A DNA stretch of 64,000 bases from Lota lota (taxonomy: Eukaryota > Chordata > Actinopteri > Gadiformes > Lotidae): contig JACYXH010000772.1 of NCBI GenBank assembly GCA_026745465.1, positions 8,854,116 through 8,918,115 on the forward strand, read 5' to 3'. The translations under genes and the position numbers were made by a program. This document shows positions 26,581-40,405 of the stretch, one piece after another. Below the pieces are notes generated by a model. The model ran no database searches, was not told the DNA's origin, and was given only the letters and a program-made list of their open reading frames with translations. How positions within the stretch are numbered: position 1 is the first letter of the stretch; each line of letters starts with the position of its first letter.

Positions 26581-27689
26581 TTGTCCACCTTTGACATTGC
26601 ACTTTTAAAAGATGTAAATGAATATATGTCAATAGATAGCTACGTTCACTCATAAGTGGCTAAGCAATGTGTAGGTTATGCTTGAATGTATGAATGTCTT
26701 GATTGTAGTTATTCAGTTATGCTAAATGCATTAAATACATATTTAAATACTCATATACTATACTTATGTACTTTACCAAGTTTCGTTAACACAACATTGC
26801 ATAAGCAATGCTTATGTGGGATAGTAAGTGGGATAGATGTGATTCACAATTAAGCTATATAAGTGAATATAATTTAGATATAATACGGTAATGTAGGATT
26901 AGTCCTCAAATTCATCCTCAAAGATCTCACACACAACACTCCCTTTTACAAAATATAATTTTACAAAATGTTGGGCATTTATGACCAGGACAGTGAATAA
27001 AGACAGGAAAGTGGTTTGAAAAAGAGAGGGATTGACAAAAAGGCACAGCAGGTTTGATTCCAACCTGCGTGGTAAGCAGGCTATCTGGGTTGAGCCCCAA
27101 AGCATCCATTTCTGACAATTATTTTCCCCAATTGAGTTCTTCGTGGAAAAAAATGCCTCTTAAAACAGAAACCAGTTAGTTATAATGGCACTGCGGACCT
27201 CCCTGATGCAAAGCCCTGGCAGCAGGCATGTGTCCGCCTCAGGGGCAACTGAGGCGGATGTTTTCCACGCAGGGTTGGCCCAGTCCCTGTATTAACCCAG
27301 CGCTGGAGGTCGGCTCCTGGGGTCCAGAGTGCTCGTTATCTGGGGAAGGTTGTTAAGGTCACCTGGGGAAGGATCCGGATGTCTCCACGCTCCTTCGCTC
27401 AGTGCTGCAGAGAGAGACTAAGTGTGTAATCATTTCTGAGCGCCGCGTAAGCGTCAGGAGCAACCAGCCATTAGAGCTAGAACACTGTAAGGTCTCATGT
27501 AGTGTAATGGGGGGGATACAACGATGAGAAATTAGCACACAAGGTGCCGTTACAACTTCTAGTTTGACTGTATTAATTAACCTGGGTGAACAAAAGTTGG
27601 ATGTCTAACAAAGGGGACGACATAGTCTTGTCCTCAAAAGGTACTTGGTTTTATCGCTAATGTCCGCAACCTATACGTAAGCAGACAGC
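26581..27689. other. non-coding, nothing firm
   Basis: 27040-27110 has a possible worn tRNA-like repeat (CAGGTTTGATTCCAACC). 27190-27480 is GC-richer but carries no supported exon. The rest is AT-rich. Confidence 0.35.
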
Positions 27690-27755
27690 CTTACCCCAAC
27701 CTGTATCTGCACTCACCGTAAGTCGCTTTGGATAAAAGTGCTAAATGACTAAATG
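27690..27755 (+). repeat. SINE family 1, 3'-tail fragment, copy E
   Basis: CCCCAACCTGTATCTGCACTC, then ACCGTAAGTCGCTTTGGATA and AAAGTGCTAAATGACTAAATG. Only the 3' part is present, which is normal for truncated SINE insertions. Confidence 0.75.
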
Positions 27756-27867
27756 GCCAATGGAAATAAAGTTTATCCATGACTTCCCCTGAAAAGTTCC
27801 CAGAAATGAATACATGCAGAAGGCAGCTGGTGAGGTTTGAGGTTACTAGATCTTATAAATAAAAATT

Positions 27868-28135
27868 TATTGGTAACACTTTACAATAAGGGTCCATTAA
27901 TTAACCATTAACTAACATTATTTAATGCTGAAATAAGCCTTATTAAATAGCATTAGCATAGGGGTTAGGTTAAGGTTGGGGTTAGTGGATTAAATAATGT
28001 ATAAATTAATAACTAACATGAACACCATTAGTAAACATGAACAAACATGAAATAGGTAAATGATTACTATACCATTAGTTAACTGTTAATAAACTGTTAA
28101 TTAATTGCTAGTTAATGCTTTTTACTACAATAACT
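27868..28135. repeat. dispersed TTAACTAATG-type repeat
   Basis: Begins GGTAACACTTTACAATAAGG and continues with diverged words such as ATTAACCATTAACTAAC, ACCATTAGTTAACTG and TTAATTGCTAGTTAATGC. This 'taacactttacaataagg ... attaactaa' sequence is a known kind of dispersed repeat in teleosts, but I cannot name its class. Confidence 0.6.
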
Positions 28136-28984
28136 AATGTACATTTTTGTACCCCATAGTGTATAGTGTAGCCAATGTATTTTTACTGTGATTTGGTGGC
28201 ACATTCTGTGTGCCTGATGCGGCTCTCAGTCAAAGGTGTAAGATCTGGGAGTTCTGGGAACACTTGCTCCTGATCTCGGGTGTGTCTAGGAATATAAAAA
28301 TAATGACACACAGCCCTCTCAAGCCACCACAGCCCAAAGCCATGTCATCATTGTATTTATTCAGCCACGAAATAATTAATTTAGCAATGACTTGAAAAGA
28401 GCGACCAAGTATTTGTATTTCTGTCATTATAAGTAGTGAATGTTTGGCAGTAACTAAAGCACTAAACAGATAAATCTATTCTTAAATGTATCGTCAATTA
28501 GCTTTCTGTTGATCAACTAATCATTTCAGCTGTAGTTCCATTTTCATCATAATTGTGTCACCGCACAAAGGGGAAATGGGAAAATTATGTACCTGTATTT
28601 GCAATGTCCTGATTGGTTGGTTTGAAGAATTAAGGTGTGTGATTGGGTGGTGTATAACTAGTGTGTAAAGTGCTTAAAGAGTTACTGAGCACACAGTGAA
28701 AAATGAATGGTGTTTTTCTTAATGTTTCAATCTATTTCCCCACATGACCTGGTAAGTATTAATTCACGTGTACATAGCAGTCACATAGACGGACTGATCA
28801 TTGTTGGAATGATGGCTGTCAAATGGTTTCATACATGTCTTGGTTTTAGTAATTTATTTAGCGGCTCACATTTGTAATGTAAAAAAGGTTGACATTATGA
28901 GATTTTCCATACGAGCAGAACGCTCAGATTCTATATTTAACATTTATAGTACCTTTCATGCACATTTCATGAGTATATGTGTCT
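28136..28984. other. non-coding; one repeat end at 28495-28540
   Basis: ATCGTCAATTAGCTTTCTGTTGATCAACTAATCATTTCAGCTGTAG is the worn end of a dispersed fish repeat (words: GATCAACTAATC, TTTCAGCTGTAG). A relative lies at 58970-59066. No gene seen. Confidence 0.4.
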
Positions 28985-29280
28985 TATCTGTCCATTCCCC
29001 CAACACAACTACATGCACACACACCAGACATACACAAACACACACAGACACATGCACACAGACACACTGGCACATCACACAAATCCGCACACAGACACAC
29101 TGGCACATCACACAAATCTGCATACATGCACATGCACACACACACAAACACACACACACGGACACAAAAACACCCTTGCACACTCACATACACACACACA
29201 CACCCATACATACACACACACACACTCTCTCACACACTTACACTTAGGCGCACTCTCTCTCACACACACACCACACACAT
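28985..29280. repeat. CA-rich complex tract with a direct repeat
   Basis: Interrupted CA repeat. It includes an exact 30-odd-bp direct repeat built on CACAGACACACTGGCACATC followed by ACACAAATC (29056 and 29090). The His/Thr-rich and Cys/Val-rich frames are artefacts. Confidence 0.92.
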
Positions 29281-29550
29281 AAAATGCTTCTCACCCTTGT
29301 GAATGTGTGGAATATGAATTTAATAAGAACTTCCAACGTGGTCTTTAATCATAGCCAGTCTCCTCCTTTATAAAGGAACGCGTGACTCCTGCTGCTTACA
29401 AGCAGACCACAGATCATATACATCCTCATATGTTTTATGAATAACACACAACTCCCCTGCACTTTTATATATAGTATTGGTAGGCTAGTAGACCTGCTCT
29501 CGAGTCAACTAAAAACCGTATTACCGTTTGTGGAATTTCTCATATTCACA
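29281..29550. other. non-coding, nothing recognised
   Basis: AT-rich spacer between the CA tract and a SINE copy. Confidence 0.4.
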
Positions 29551-29645
29551 GGGAAGGGGCCGGATAGTGTTCGACTCCAAGCTGAACAGTTCTGGGTTTG
29601 ATCCCCAATGTAATATCCCTATATGCTCCTTAATGACATGCATAA
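29551..29645 (+). repeat. tRNA-derived SINE, family 1, copy F (partial)
   Basis: GGGCCGGATAGTGTTCGACTC, then AGTTCTGGGTTTGATCCCC as B-box and ATGCTCCTTAATGACATGCAT. The 3' tail is missing. Confidence 0.75.
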
Positions 29646-29760
29646 AATCAAAAATGGCATTTTAGATCATTTGGTTTTGCATTTCTCCTTGGCATATACC
29701 GTGGCAAGACTTTGGGTTGAATAAATCCCTGAATATTGTCGCTGAACACAAGTATGCAAT

Positions 29761-29922
29761 GCAAGGATGGTGTAGTGGCTGAGGTGTTCGCCTCCCACCC
29801 AGAAGGTTCTGGGTTAGATTCCCAATGTCAATATCCTTGAATAACCCCTTACTCCTACCTGCTCCTTAATGACATGCATCAAAGTTCACTGTGAGTGGTT
29901 TGACATAAATGCTAAATGACTA
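29761..29922 (+). repeat. tRNA-derived SINE, family 1, copy G
   Basis: Nearly complete: A-box-like GGTGTAGTGGCTGAGGTG, B-box GGTTCTGGGTTAGATTCCC, middle CTGCTCCTTAATGACATGC, diverged tail CACTGTGAGTGGTTTGACAT and AAATGCTAAATGAC. It lies about 115 bp after copy F in the same orientation. Confidence 0.85.
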
Positions 29923-30029
29923 CCCTTTAGGATACACACCCCTCCATCTCTCCTCCACCTTCGTCTCTTTGTCTGCAGAAAGACGGAGCGTGTCATGTCT
30001 CATAGACTTCTGCTGCTGTTCAGCATCTA

Positions 30030-30430
30030 TCTTCTACTCTCCTACACTCTCTTCTCTCCTTCTCTCTCTCTCTCTTCGGCTCTCCTCTCTTCCTCTACCC
30101 ATTTTGTATTTTACTCTCCTCTCCGTCTGCTACTCTCTTCTCCTCCTTCCCCTCCTCTCTTCCCCTCGGCATCATCTCTTTCAATCTTCTCTCCTCCACT
30201 CTCCTTCATTCATCCACTGCCTCCCCCTCTCTCTCCTCCCTCCCTCTCTCTGCCCCCTCCCCCCTCTCTTTTCCCTCTCTCTATTGTACTCTCCTCCACT
30301 TTCCCTCTCTCCTCCCTCTTTCCTCCGCCCCCTCTCTTTCTCCCTCTCTCTCATCCCCTCCTCCCTTTCCCCCTCATCTCCTCCACTCTACTCTCTCTCT
30401 CTCTCTCCCCCTCACCCCCTCTCTCGGCTT
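30030..30430. repeat. CT-rich polypyrimidine tract, 400 bp
   Basis: Almost only C and T on the plus strand (CTCTCCTCCCTCTC words). The Ser/Leu/Pro-rich frame of 203 codons (29909-30520) is composition-driven. Confidence 0.93.
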
Positions 30431-30534
30431 AGCAGCTCTCCGTCTCTCTTCACAGCGGAGCGCGGCCTGTCTGCCAGCTCCAGCTCCGCATCGCTATGCA
30501 GCACTCGTCCCCTTTGCTGATCTCCTTTAGGAGG

Positions 30535-30870
30535 ACACCAGTCCCCACCCCCCACCGCCAATTTCATCCTCCACCCTCCACCTACCTTCCCCACCTTCAT
30601 CTCCTCCACCTCCATCTTCCTCCTCCACCTTCATCTTCTTCACCTTCCTCCTCCACCTTCATCACCTTCATCTCCTCCCTCTTCATTCTACACCACCCTT
30701 CCACCTTCATCTTCCTCCTCTTCCACCTTCATCTTTCTCCCCCACCTTCATCTTCTTCACCTTCCTCCTCCACTTTCAGCTCCTCCACCTCTATCTTTAT
30801 CCTCATACTTCCTCATCCACCTTCTTCTCCTCCTCCATCACCTCCACCTTCATACTCCACCCTCCCCAGC
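30535..30870. repeat. pyrimidine-rich minisatellite, CCACCTTCATCTTC unit
   Basis: Some 20 diverged copies of a 12-15-bp unit (CTCCACCTTCATCTTC). The 80-bp segment around 30640 recurs near 30735, indicating higher-order duplication. Confidence 0.88.
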
Positions 30871-31655
30871 TAATAAGCCTGCCGTTGGCACGCAACACTT
30901 TTTAAAAGGCCATGCAGGGCTCTCGTCGTTGTTGATGCGCACGATTCCACAAATGCATTTTTATTGACAAGCCACTTGCTTCAAGACACTTATCTAGACT
31001 CTAGAGTTGTTCAAAGTCAAAGTCTTCTATTAACAGAATTATAGTAATTATTATAATAATTATTTAATTGAAATACTCATTGCGATGCTCACAGCTACGT
31101 ACAAAAACAGTGAGTGAAAATAAATACACAGAAATTCTAAAGTAGGGTAAAGTAAGTCTAGGTATAAAATGAAATATACAACAAGATAAATTAGGTAGTC
31201 ATACTTTGCAGTAATAAGATACTGTACAACACACACATTTCTGGACCCTGTGTATGAGCCAATGTCAGTGAAGAAAATAATTAGCTATCATACGCACAAC
31301 TTGTTCCACTAAGATTAAATATTATCAGAAAATAATTTATGTTCTGCAATGCAGCTCAGCTCTTATATCTCAACCAAAGAAAGGACTGACTTCTTGACAT
31401 TTCAATTAATTAACCTTTTTTACGTCAGTTGTGATCATTATTTATAATCTAGAATCTAATATTTTTGACTGTGTACTGTATTTGTTAAACGGATCAAGAT
31501 AATGTGAAAAGGCAAATACAGATTGATCAGGTAGATAGATGACGAAGTTTCAGCCCTTACGTTTGAGCATGTCTGCCTTCTTGTCAAAGAAGCAGTCGAA
31601 TTTAAACGATGTCATTATAGCAACTATCGGTAAGAATCATACATACATTCAGACA
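30871..31655. other. non-coding, nothing recognised
   Basis: AT-rich. No exon or RNA gene recognised. Confidence 0.4.
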
Positions 31656-31657
31656 GT

Positions 31658-31747
<90 letters not shown>
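31656..31747. repeat. (GT)n microsatellite, about 45 units
   Basis: GT run with one early GA interruption. Confidence 0.97.
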
Positions 31748-31748
<1 letters not shown>

Positions 31749-31865
31749 CATTCTTTTTGAGGGCCACCTGTAAAAGGGTCCATTAGCTTGTCAACACACA
31801 AGGGCGGGGGACATGTTGAGTTGGCATGACCACCCTCCAGACTGCCATCGTCCTCTTCTGTGGTC

Positions 31866-31899
<34 letters not shown>

Positions 31900-31905
31900 C
31901 CACAA
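31866..31905. repeat. (CAA)n microsatellite
   Basis: About 12 CAA/ACA units flanked by CACAAC. Confidence 0.95.
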
Positions 31906-34824
<2,919 letters not shown>

Positions 34825-34966
34825 GAGTGTGTGTGGATGGCTGGTTTAACCTGTGCACATTGATTGCTCAATGTGCAACAGGTGTGCAGCCTCACCCAGC
34901 CCCAGAGTCCAATCAGACTCGGGCCAGGTGAGGCTGCTTAAACCAGCCGTCATCCATACACACTCC
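34825..34966. repeat. 142-bp foldback with T-shaped (three-stem) folding potential
   Basis: Outer arms 34825-34849 and 34938-34965 pair over 25 bp, with one mismatch and a 3-nt bulge (inner end GCTGGTTTAA / TTAAACCAGC). Between them are two adjoining hairpins. 34850-34882 has arms TGCACATTGA/TCAATGTGCA with a TTGC loop. 34886-34937 has arms GCAGCCTCAC/GTGAGGCTGC. The hairpins fill the space between the outer arms almost without spare bases. No open frame. Most likely a non-autonomous repeat. Confidence 0.82.
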
Positions 34967-35455
34967 ACAATATCTTTACAATTTAGAGGCCTGTTATTCA
35001 ACTTAACACTTTCTTTCCTGAAACTCAGTCAATCTTGGTCATGGTATAGAATTAGTCACATGATTTGTAAAAGAAAGATAACTTTAACTCTATTGAAGTG
35101 AAATGTATGTGTATTGCCCTTAATCACGTTCCTTAATCATGTTAGTCACAAAGGGAATCACAGGCCCGCATTATACAACCCTAAGCCCTCTAAAGAAACT
35201 CCAGAGGGAAGAACCTTGAGATAGAACACAAAAGAGGGATCGCACCTTCCAGGGATGGTTAATAGAAGGACATATACTTATATTATGTAGATTGTGCATC
35301 GCGTAAGCATAGACACAGACTATTGGCTGCTGAATGTTTTGAAGTAAAAGGCGACCAAAATTAAATGACTCACTGCAAAGTAACCCAAGTAATCCATCTT
35401 GTATAATATTGTAAAAATAACCACAACCAATGTTGCAAACCGAAGCCAAAGGGGA
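34967..35455. other. non-coding, nothing recognised
   Basis: AT-rich stretch before the CpG-rich region starts. No exon recognised. Confidence 0.4.
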
Positions 35456-36650
35456 GATAACAAACGCATGAACTTTGAGACGTCACGCCCGTTCCCTTCT
35501 ACAGTAAGTTACTGATCATGGCAGTTCGCGAAGTGGTGGTCTGCATGGGTGCTAATGGCGCGCAGCGCGCACCTCGCTCCCATAGTACAAATGCAATCAT
35601 ATGCAATTTCACTGCGCGCGCTTGGTGCACACAGGCCCATGGAAGCACACCAAGACCACCACCATCCTCACCACACCACTACCGCTACTGCTGACTTGAT
35701 GGCTTTTCAGCTGCTTCTGTGTGTGCAGCAGCCTGCAGGGCGGTGGCTGCCAGCCGCCTTGACCACGACCCAGGACGGTCGCTGGGGAGTTGTAACCGAG
35801 TTTACGGTGACGTGAACCACACAAGAGAGTGGCACTATCTGCCGTGTGTGTCCGACACCGCAACTCATATGACGATGAGGGATTCGCTCCTGACAGCGAC
35901 GGAAATAGTCGACACACCACACGAGTCGACATTGTCATCTGTACTTTTAGGACTACTGGACACCAGCACCACAATAATGTGAAAAACAAAACAATGTCTG
36001 AACGTAGGAGAAATAAAAGATAATCAGTTGGATACGTAGGAAGACGACTGCGGCACAAGGTGATATTTCACTGCATAACGGGATGAAGGACCACGATATT
36101 ATGCACAACCTATGGTCCACACACCATCTGTAACTTTCCCTTAAGATCTCAAACTTGTATAATAATAGCCATGCATGATGAGCATACATAAAACATAAAT
36201 AAAACATACAAACAAATGTCCCGACCAAGACAACGTGTTCCCCCTCCCAACACCGAAACATTTATCTCAGCAAACCTCTCTACCTTACTGACTATATCCC
36301 CGTGTATACACACACTGTCTCTGCACCATTCAAACCAAGTCACTACAAACAACTGCGTGGTCACCACGACGCTTTCAGAAATGACCGCAACATAATTGCA
36401 TCCAAGTTAGGAACAACTTGGGATTTTGCCGTTGGCTCGTTGCGCTGCATGACAAGTTACCTGCGCCAATGTCACATGACCATAAATCAGTCTTTATAAT
36501 GCACACAGTGTTGGTTTTGTCGCCGGACAAAAGGCGCCATAAGTTACCAACGACCAATAACAGGAGCACTGCTGCGGGAATAGTTGTTCTCAGGTGTGAC
36601 GGCATGGTGATAGTCACCGCACCGCACCACGCCCGTACCGCGGAGCTCAC
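35456..36650. promoter_or_regulatory. CpG-rich region downstream of the putative cadm2 first exon
   Basis: CpG words are frequent at 35470-35640 (GAGACGTCACGCCCG with a CRE-like core; GGCGCGCAGCGCGCACC) and at 35740-35940. This is unlike the surrounding AT-rich DNA. On the minus strand it would be the beginning of intron 1, or hold alternative first exons. No coding exon could be identified in it. Confidence 0.45.
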
Positions 36651-36714
36651 CTTTAAAGACGCTGGACCAGAGGCCAAGGAGGACGAAGACCACCCGCTGC
36701 TGGACAATCATCAT
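36651..36714 (-). CDS. signal-peptide first exon, probably cadm2 (cell adhesion molecule 2)
   Basis: Read on the minus strand, the exon starts with a double ATG (36714-36709; A at -3). It encodes MMIVQQR, then the hydrophobic core VVFVLLGLWSSVF, then K and one base of the next codon (G), where a strong donor AAAG|GTGAGC follows (intron starts at 36650). It thus supplies a typical secretion signal of about 21 residues and a phase-1 junction, as in first exons of immunoglobulin-superfamily membrane proteins. It lies in CpG-rich DNA and points away from gbe1. In mammals CADM2 is the divergent neighbour of GBE1, and CADM genes have exactly this kind of short signal exon before a very long intron; that is the reason for the guess. 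CADM2 is a synaptic, single-pass Ig-domain adhesion protein. Exon 2 was not found in 1-36650. Another secreted or membrane gene is possible. Confidence 0.55.
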
Positions 36715-37135
36715 CTTCTTCTTCTTCTTGTCGTTGGTTCCTTCACAAATCACCAGGACACTCCACTTGCGCTTGTCTCCTCCGCTTTTTCTCCACTGCT
36801 GTCCCCGCGGTTCTGCTCGGGATGAGTTTATTCCGGGTACGCGTGCAGTTCCGAACTAATAATCGAAGTTACATGGGAACCTCCGTGTGCGTGTGTGCAC
36901 TCTGTTGTTCGCTGTGAGATGCAGCTGTGCACGCGCTCGCGGATGCCCGGTTGCAGTGGCAGGTTGACGTGTTCGTGATAACAGGACGGAGGAGACGCTC
37001 GTAGACAAAGTGCAGCTCCCCACTCCGCTCTGTTCTCTCTCGCAGTCTCTCTCTTTCTCTCCGTCTCTCTCCCTCTGCAGAGCTCAGAGTCTCTCCCACG
37101 TGACTGGCTGATGAGGGCTCCCCGCCAATAGGAAA
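36715..37135 (-). promoter_or_regulatory. putative 5'UTR and promoter of the minus-strand gene
   Basis: CpG-rich for 400 bp (GTACCCGGAATAAACTC; GCGCTCGCGGATGCCCGG in plus-strand reading). It contains a CACGTG E-box near 37097, a CCAAT word near 37125 and a GA/CT-rich stretch 37030-37080. An AAG-rich leader precedes the start codon. No stable upstream start is evident. The transcription start cannot be placed from sequence alone. Confidence 0.45.
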
Positions 37136-37235
37136 CACCTCAAGATAGTTTGGCTCCGTGGCAAACGGTCAAAACAAGAACAGTGTGCAGCAGAGTGTAC
37201 ACATTACTCACGACCAACCTGTACACCGCCAATAC
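37136..37235. other. non-coding junction to CA tract
   Basis: Short stretch without recognisable feature. Confidence 0.4.
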
Positions 37236-37338
37236 ACACACACATACACACAATTTAAGAAATGCACACGCCCACGCATGCACGCACACACAAACACACT
37301 CTTTCTCTCTCTTTCACACACACACAAACTCTTTCTCC

Positions 37339-37377
<39 letters not shown>

Positions 37378-37600
37378 ATGTACGCACACATGCTTGCACA
37401 CACACACACACACACACAAAAATTCATGCATGCGCACACATGCAGTGCACACACACACATTCTTGCACACACACTCACACTTTCTCTTGCACACACATAC
37501 ACACACACTTTCTCTTTCATATACATGCACACACATAAACCCTCTTACACACTCACACACACACACAAACACAAACTCTCTCTTACACACACACATACCA
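37236..37600. repeat. CA-rich complex tract with TTTCTCTC blocks
   Basis: Interrupted CA repeat with recurrent ACTCTTTCTCTC insertions and CATGCA words. All His/Thr-rich frames here are artefacts. Confidence 0.93.
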
Positions 37601-37727
37601 GAGTGGCCAATATGGCTGGACATCACTCTTCTTATAATTTTGTAGAGGATGGCGGGAGTGTGTGACTGTCCCACCTAAAGACAGAGAGATGGCTTTCTAA
37701 CATTTTACACATGGTTCAATTCGCGAG

Positions 37728-37760
37728 CCCCCCCCCCCCCCCCCCCCCCCCCCTCCCCCC
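37728..37760. repeat. poly-C tract with one T
   Basis: About 33 bp of C with a single T interruption. Confidence 0.96.
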
Positions 37761-38559
37761 ACACTCCATTCTCCACACAGACAATCTCTTCAATGGCGTT
37801 CCCATCGGGGAGAAATGTGCTGACCTTGCCTTATCACCTGAGAAAAGCTGTGTGCCTGAAAATGTACCTTGGAAACTCAAACATTGTCACACACACCCTG
37901 GCTTTGAGGGCTGATAGGAATGCTACTGTCCTTCTATTCAGGCATGGCCTTGTTTGACTGCTAATATCCATTTTGTATTTTTCGGCATGGAAATAAATAC
38001 ATTAGATTAGAAAAACATTAGATGATCTCAAATTGTATCTTTCTATCAATCTATCCATCCATCCCACCCTATCTATCTATTTATCAATATATCTATCACT
38101 CCACCTATATCTCTTCATCCATCCATCCATCTTCACTCCTCTCTCTGTCTTCATCACCAAGTACAGTTGTGTTTCCTGACCCTTCTAAATCTTTCCCACA
38201 TGGTGAACCCTATGAACACAAACACTTCCCATGAACATGGGACAGAAGCTGGTCATTAGTTTACATTGGATCTACAAGAAACGCCATTATATGCCCCACC
38301 CTCCCATGTTCCTGTAAACTGTGAGGATTGATTCAGCAGGAAACAGGAAACGTGTTGACATGCGTCCGTAGCAGTGGGGGAAGTCGTGTAGTCTTGCATT
38401 TGACTCCACCGGGAGGACAAGGCGTCGCACGCTCTTATTTTGTACAGCAGGCGGACCCCGCTGTCCATATGCCTTAACACAGACATTTTCTGTTCCAGCA
38501 AAGGCACCTGATAGATGGGTGTGAGATCTTCCTCACGATTTATACTTACAAATACAGAA
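37761..38559. other. non-coding, with an ATCT/ATCC tract
   Basis: 38035-38135 is a degenerate (ATCT)n/(ATCC)n stretch. No gene or other repeat recognised. Confidence 0.45.
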
Positions 38560-38710
38560 GCAGCGACTTACAGTAAATTCAGATACAGTTCATTATGGAG
38601 CAGGTAGGGGTTAGGGGGCATCTTGCAACGGGATGCCTGCGGGTTAGGCTGAGGACATTGGGAATCGAACCCAGTACCTTTGGTCTGGAAGTCCACTCCA
38701 GTGTGCTGAC
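38560..38710 (-). repeat. tRNA-derived SINE, family 1, copy H
   Basis: Inverted tail remnant AGCAGCGACTTACAGTAAATT, middle GGGGGCATCTTGCAACGGGA, then GCTGAGGACATTGGGAATCG and inverted B-box GAATCGAACCCAGTACC. Confidence 0.82.
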
Positions 38711-39944
38711 CTGTGCTAACTAACGTTTTACTAATATTGTTAGTATATAATATTGTATATAATATTGTTAATATTGTTATAATATTGTATGTATATAATA
38801 TTGTTTTACTAATATGTAAAACACATTGACTTGGATGAAAGATCTTTCTCTCACCTCACCTCACTACCCTCCATAGATGGGTATTGGTTTACGTTACGTT
38901 ATGTTATGTTTCAAATATTGTTTTGTTAAATTCTTCGTCCAAAAACTCCATATTTATTCTCCTTGTGGTGGTCGTTGTTGTTCTTCTGGTTATGATCTTC
39001 GTCTTCCCGTTCCAGGGACTGGCATACACAGGTAGTAAGATACCAAAAATTGGGTGGTGTTAGACTTGGATAATGCTCAGATTTATTAACCTCTCTCAGC
39101 CTACATGAATATAATGTTTGACCTGGAAGACATTAAATATAACGTGTGTGTTTAACACCACCAGTGACTTACATGGTTCTCTTGGGAAAGGCAGCCACTC
39201 TCTCTCTCTCATTTATTTTTAAGTATCGTAGTTGTAGTTATCAATTGCCAAAACCTGAAGATATTAGCAATTGATCCCTGTCAAGTGTGTGTTTGTTTGT
39301 GTATTAGACAGGGAGTGAGTGTGTGTCTTTGTGTGTGTGTGTGTTTGTGTTTCCCAGCATCCTGCTGTGTGATGAGGCGAGGACACAAACCGTGGCTGGA
39401 TTCCAAAAGTCTGTCTATAGCGATGTGCCTCACGCTTCCTGCTAAATCTCCAGATGTTTTCCTCCATCTCCATTGTACCCAATGTTCCAATTGTCAGCTG
39501 CTAGACGAGATGCTTAATCGGCTGCCGAATTATCTTGGGGGCCGAGGATACGTCGGTGTATTCTTGCAGGAAGTGTTTTAGTGATTCTTCGACCACGTCA
39601 TCCTACATATACATACCATGCCAGCGTATGGCCACATATAGCAATCGTGATGGGCTACGAAGTCTGAAGATTGTGATTGGTCGGATCGACATTGACTTTA
39701 ATGACGCTGAAGAAGCTCAGCCATGCCAATCGGTCCCAACTCCACATTGCTTATCTATCTGCTCTAAGCTTGAGCATTAGGAAGAAGTTTTGGAATCCAA
39801 CCCGTCTCTTGTGGCTAGACATGCTCACTGATGCTCTATTGTGTACTATTACAGTAGAGAGTACTACAGTTCTACCATCTCACACAACAGAAGAGCTCGT
39901 TGAAAATTTCTTTTTTGTATACTAGATACAACAATTACTATTAC
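38711..39944. other. non-coding; AT-rich repeat at its start
   Basis: 38735-38820 repeats AATATTGT / TATATAATATTG in tandem. 39285-39350 is a short GT-rich stretch. Frames at 39285-39581 and 39535-39780 have no motif. Confidence 0.4.
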
Positions 39945-40405
39945 CACCACCACCTCCCTCATCACTGCAGCCACCAGCCCCACTACTACCTCCACCAGCA
40001 CCAGCATCAATCTACATCACCACCACCTCTACCACCATCACTGCTACCTCCACAAGCACCGGCGCCACCACCACCACCACCTCCACATCAACACCACCAC
40101 TACCTCCACCACCACCACCACTACAACCTCCACCACCACCAGCACCACCTCCACATCAACACCACCACCAACACCTCCACCACCATCGCTACAACCTTCA
40201 CCAGCACCACCTCCACATCAGCACCACCACCACCTCAACCACCACCACTACAACCTCCCCCGGCACCAGCACCACCAGCACCTCGACTGTCACCACCTCC
40301 ACCACCACCGCTCCAACCTCCATCACTACCACCACAACCACTACAACTCCAACTATTTATACTACTACTACTTGTACAACAACAACGGCAACAACAACAT
40401 CAACA
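39945..40405. repeat. (CCA/CCT)n trinucleotide tract, 460 bp
   Basis: Long degenerate CAC/CCA/CTA/CCT triplet array with a higher-order unit (CACCTCCACATCAACACCAC seen at 40078 and 40148). It ends in (CAA)n. The Pro/His-rich 188-codon frame is composition-driven. Confidence 0.92.

Noticed and set aside
26800-26818. Small palindrome CATAAGCAATGCTTATG
   Set aside because: 8-bp arms are expected by chance in AT-rich DNA.
27960-28000. Interstitial telomere-like repeat (GGGGTTAGG words)
   Set aside because: Only two or three imperfect units within a TTAACTAATG-type dispersed repeat.
28985-29280. CRISPR-like array
   Set aside because: Repeats with CA-rich spacers are microsatellite expansions. 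No cas genes, and a vertebrate context.
29761-29835. Functional tRNA gene
   Set aside because: It has A- and B-box-like words but lacks a cloverleaf, and it is joined to the SINE middle and tail. It is the head of a SINE.
29909-30520. 203-codon Ser/Leu/Pro-rich frame
   Set aside because: Pyrimidine-rich low-complexity DNA keeps several frames open at once.
34825-34966. Inserted parvovirus-like terminal repeat (T-shaped, similar length)
   Set aside because: Only the shape is suggestive. There is no GC-rich replication-protein site pattern that I can recognise and no adjoining viral-like coding sequence. A foldback repeat is the simpler explanation.
36375-36707. 110-codon minus-strand frame starting MSSSGW, alternative coding frame over the same exon
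   Set aside because: It has no motif and would ignore the strong splice donor at 36650. The signal-peptide frame with the donor is more convincing.
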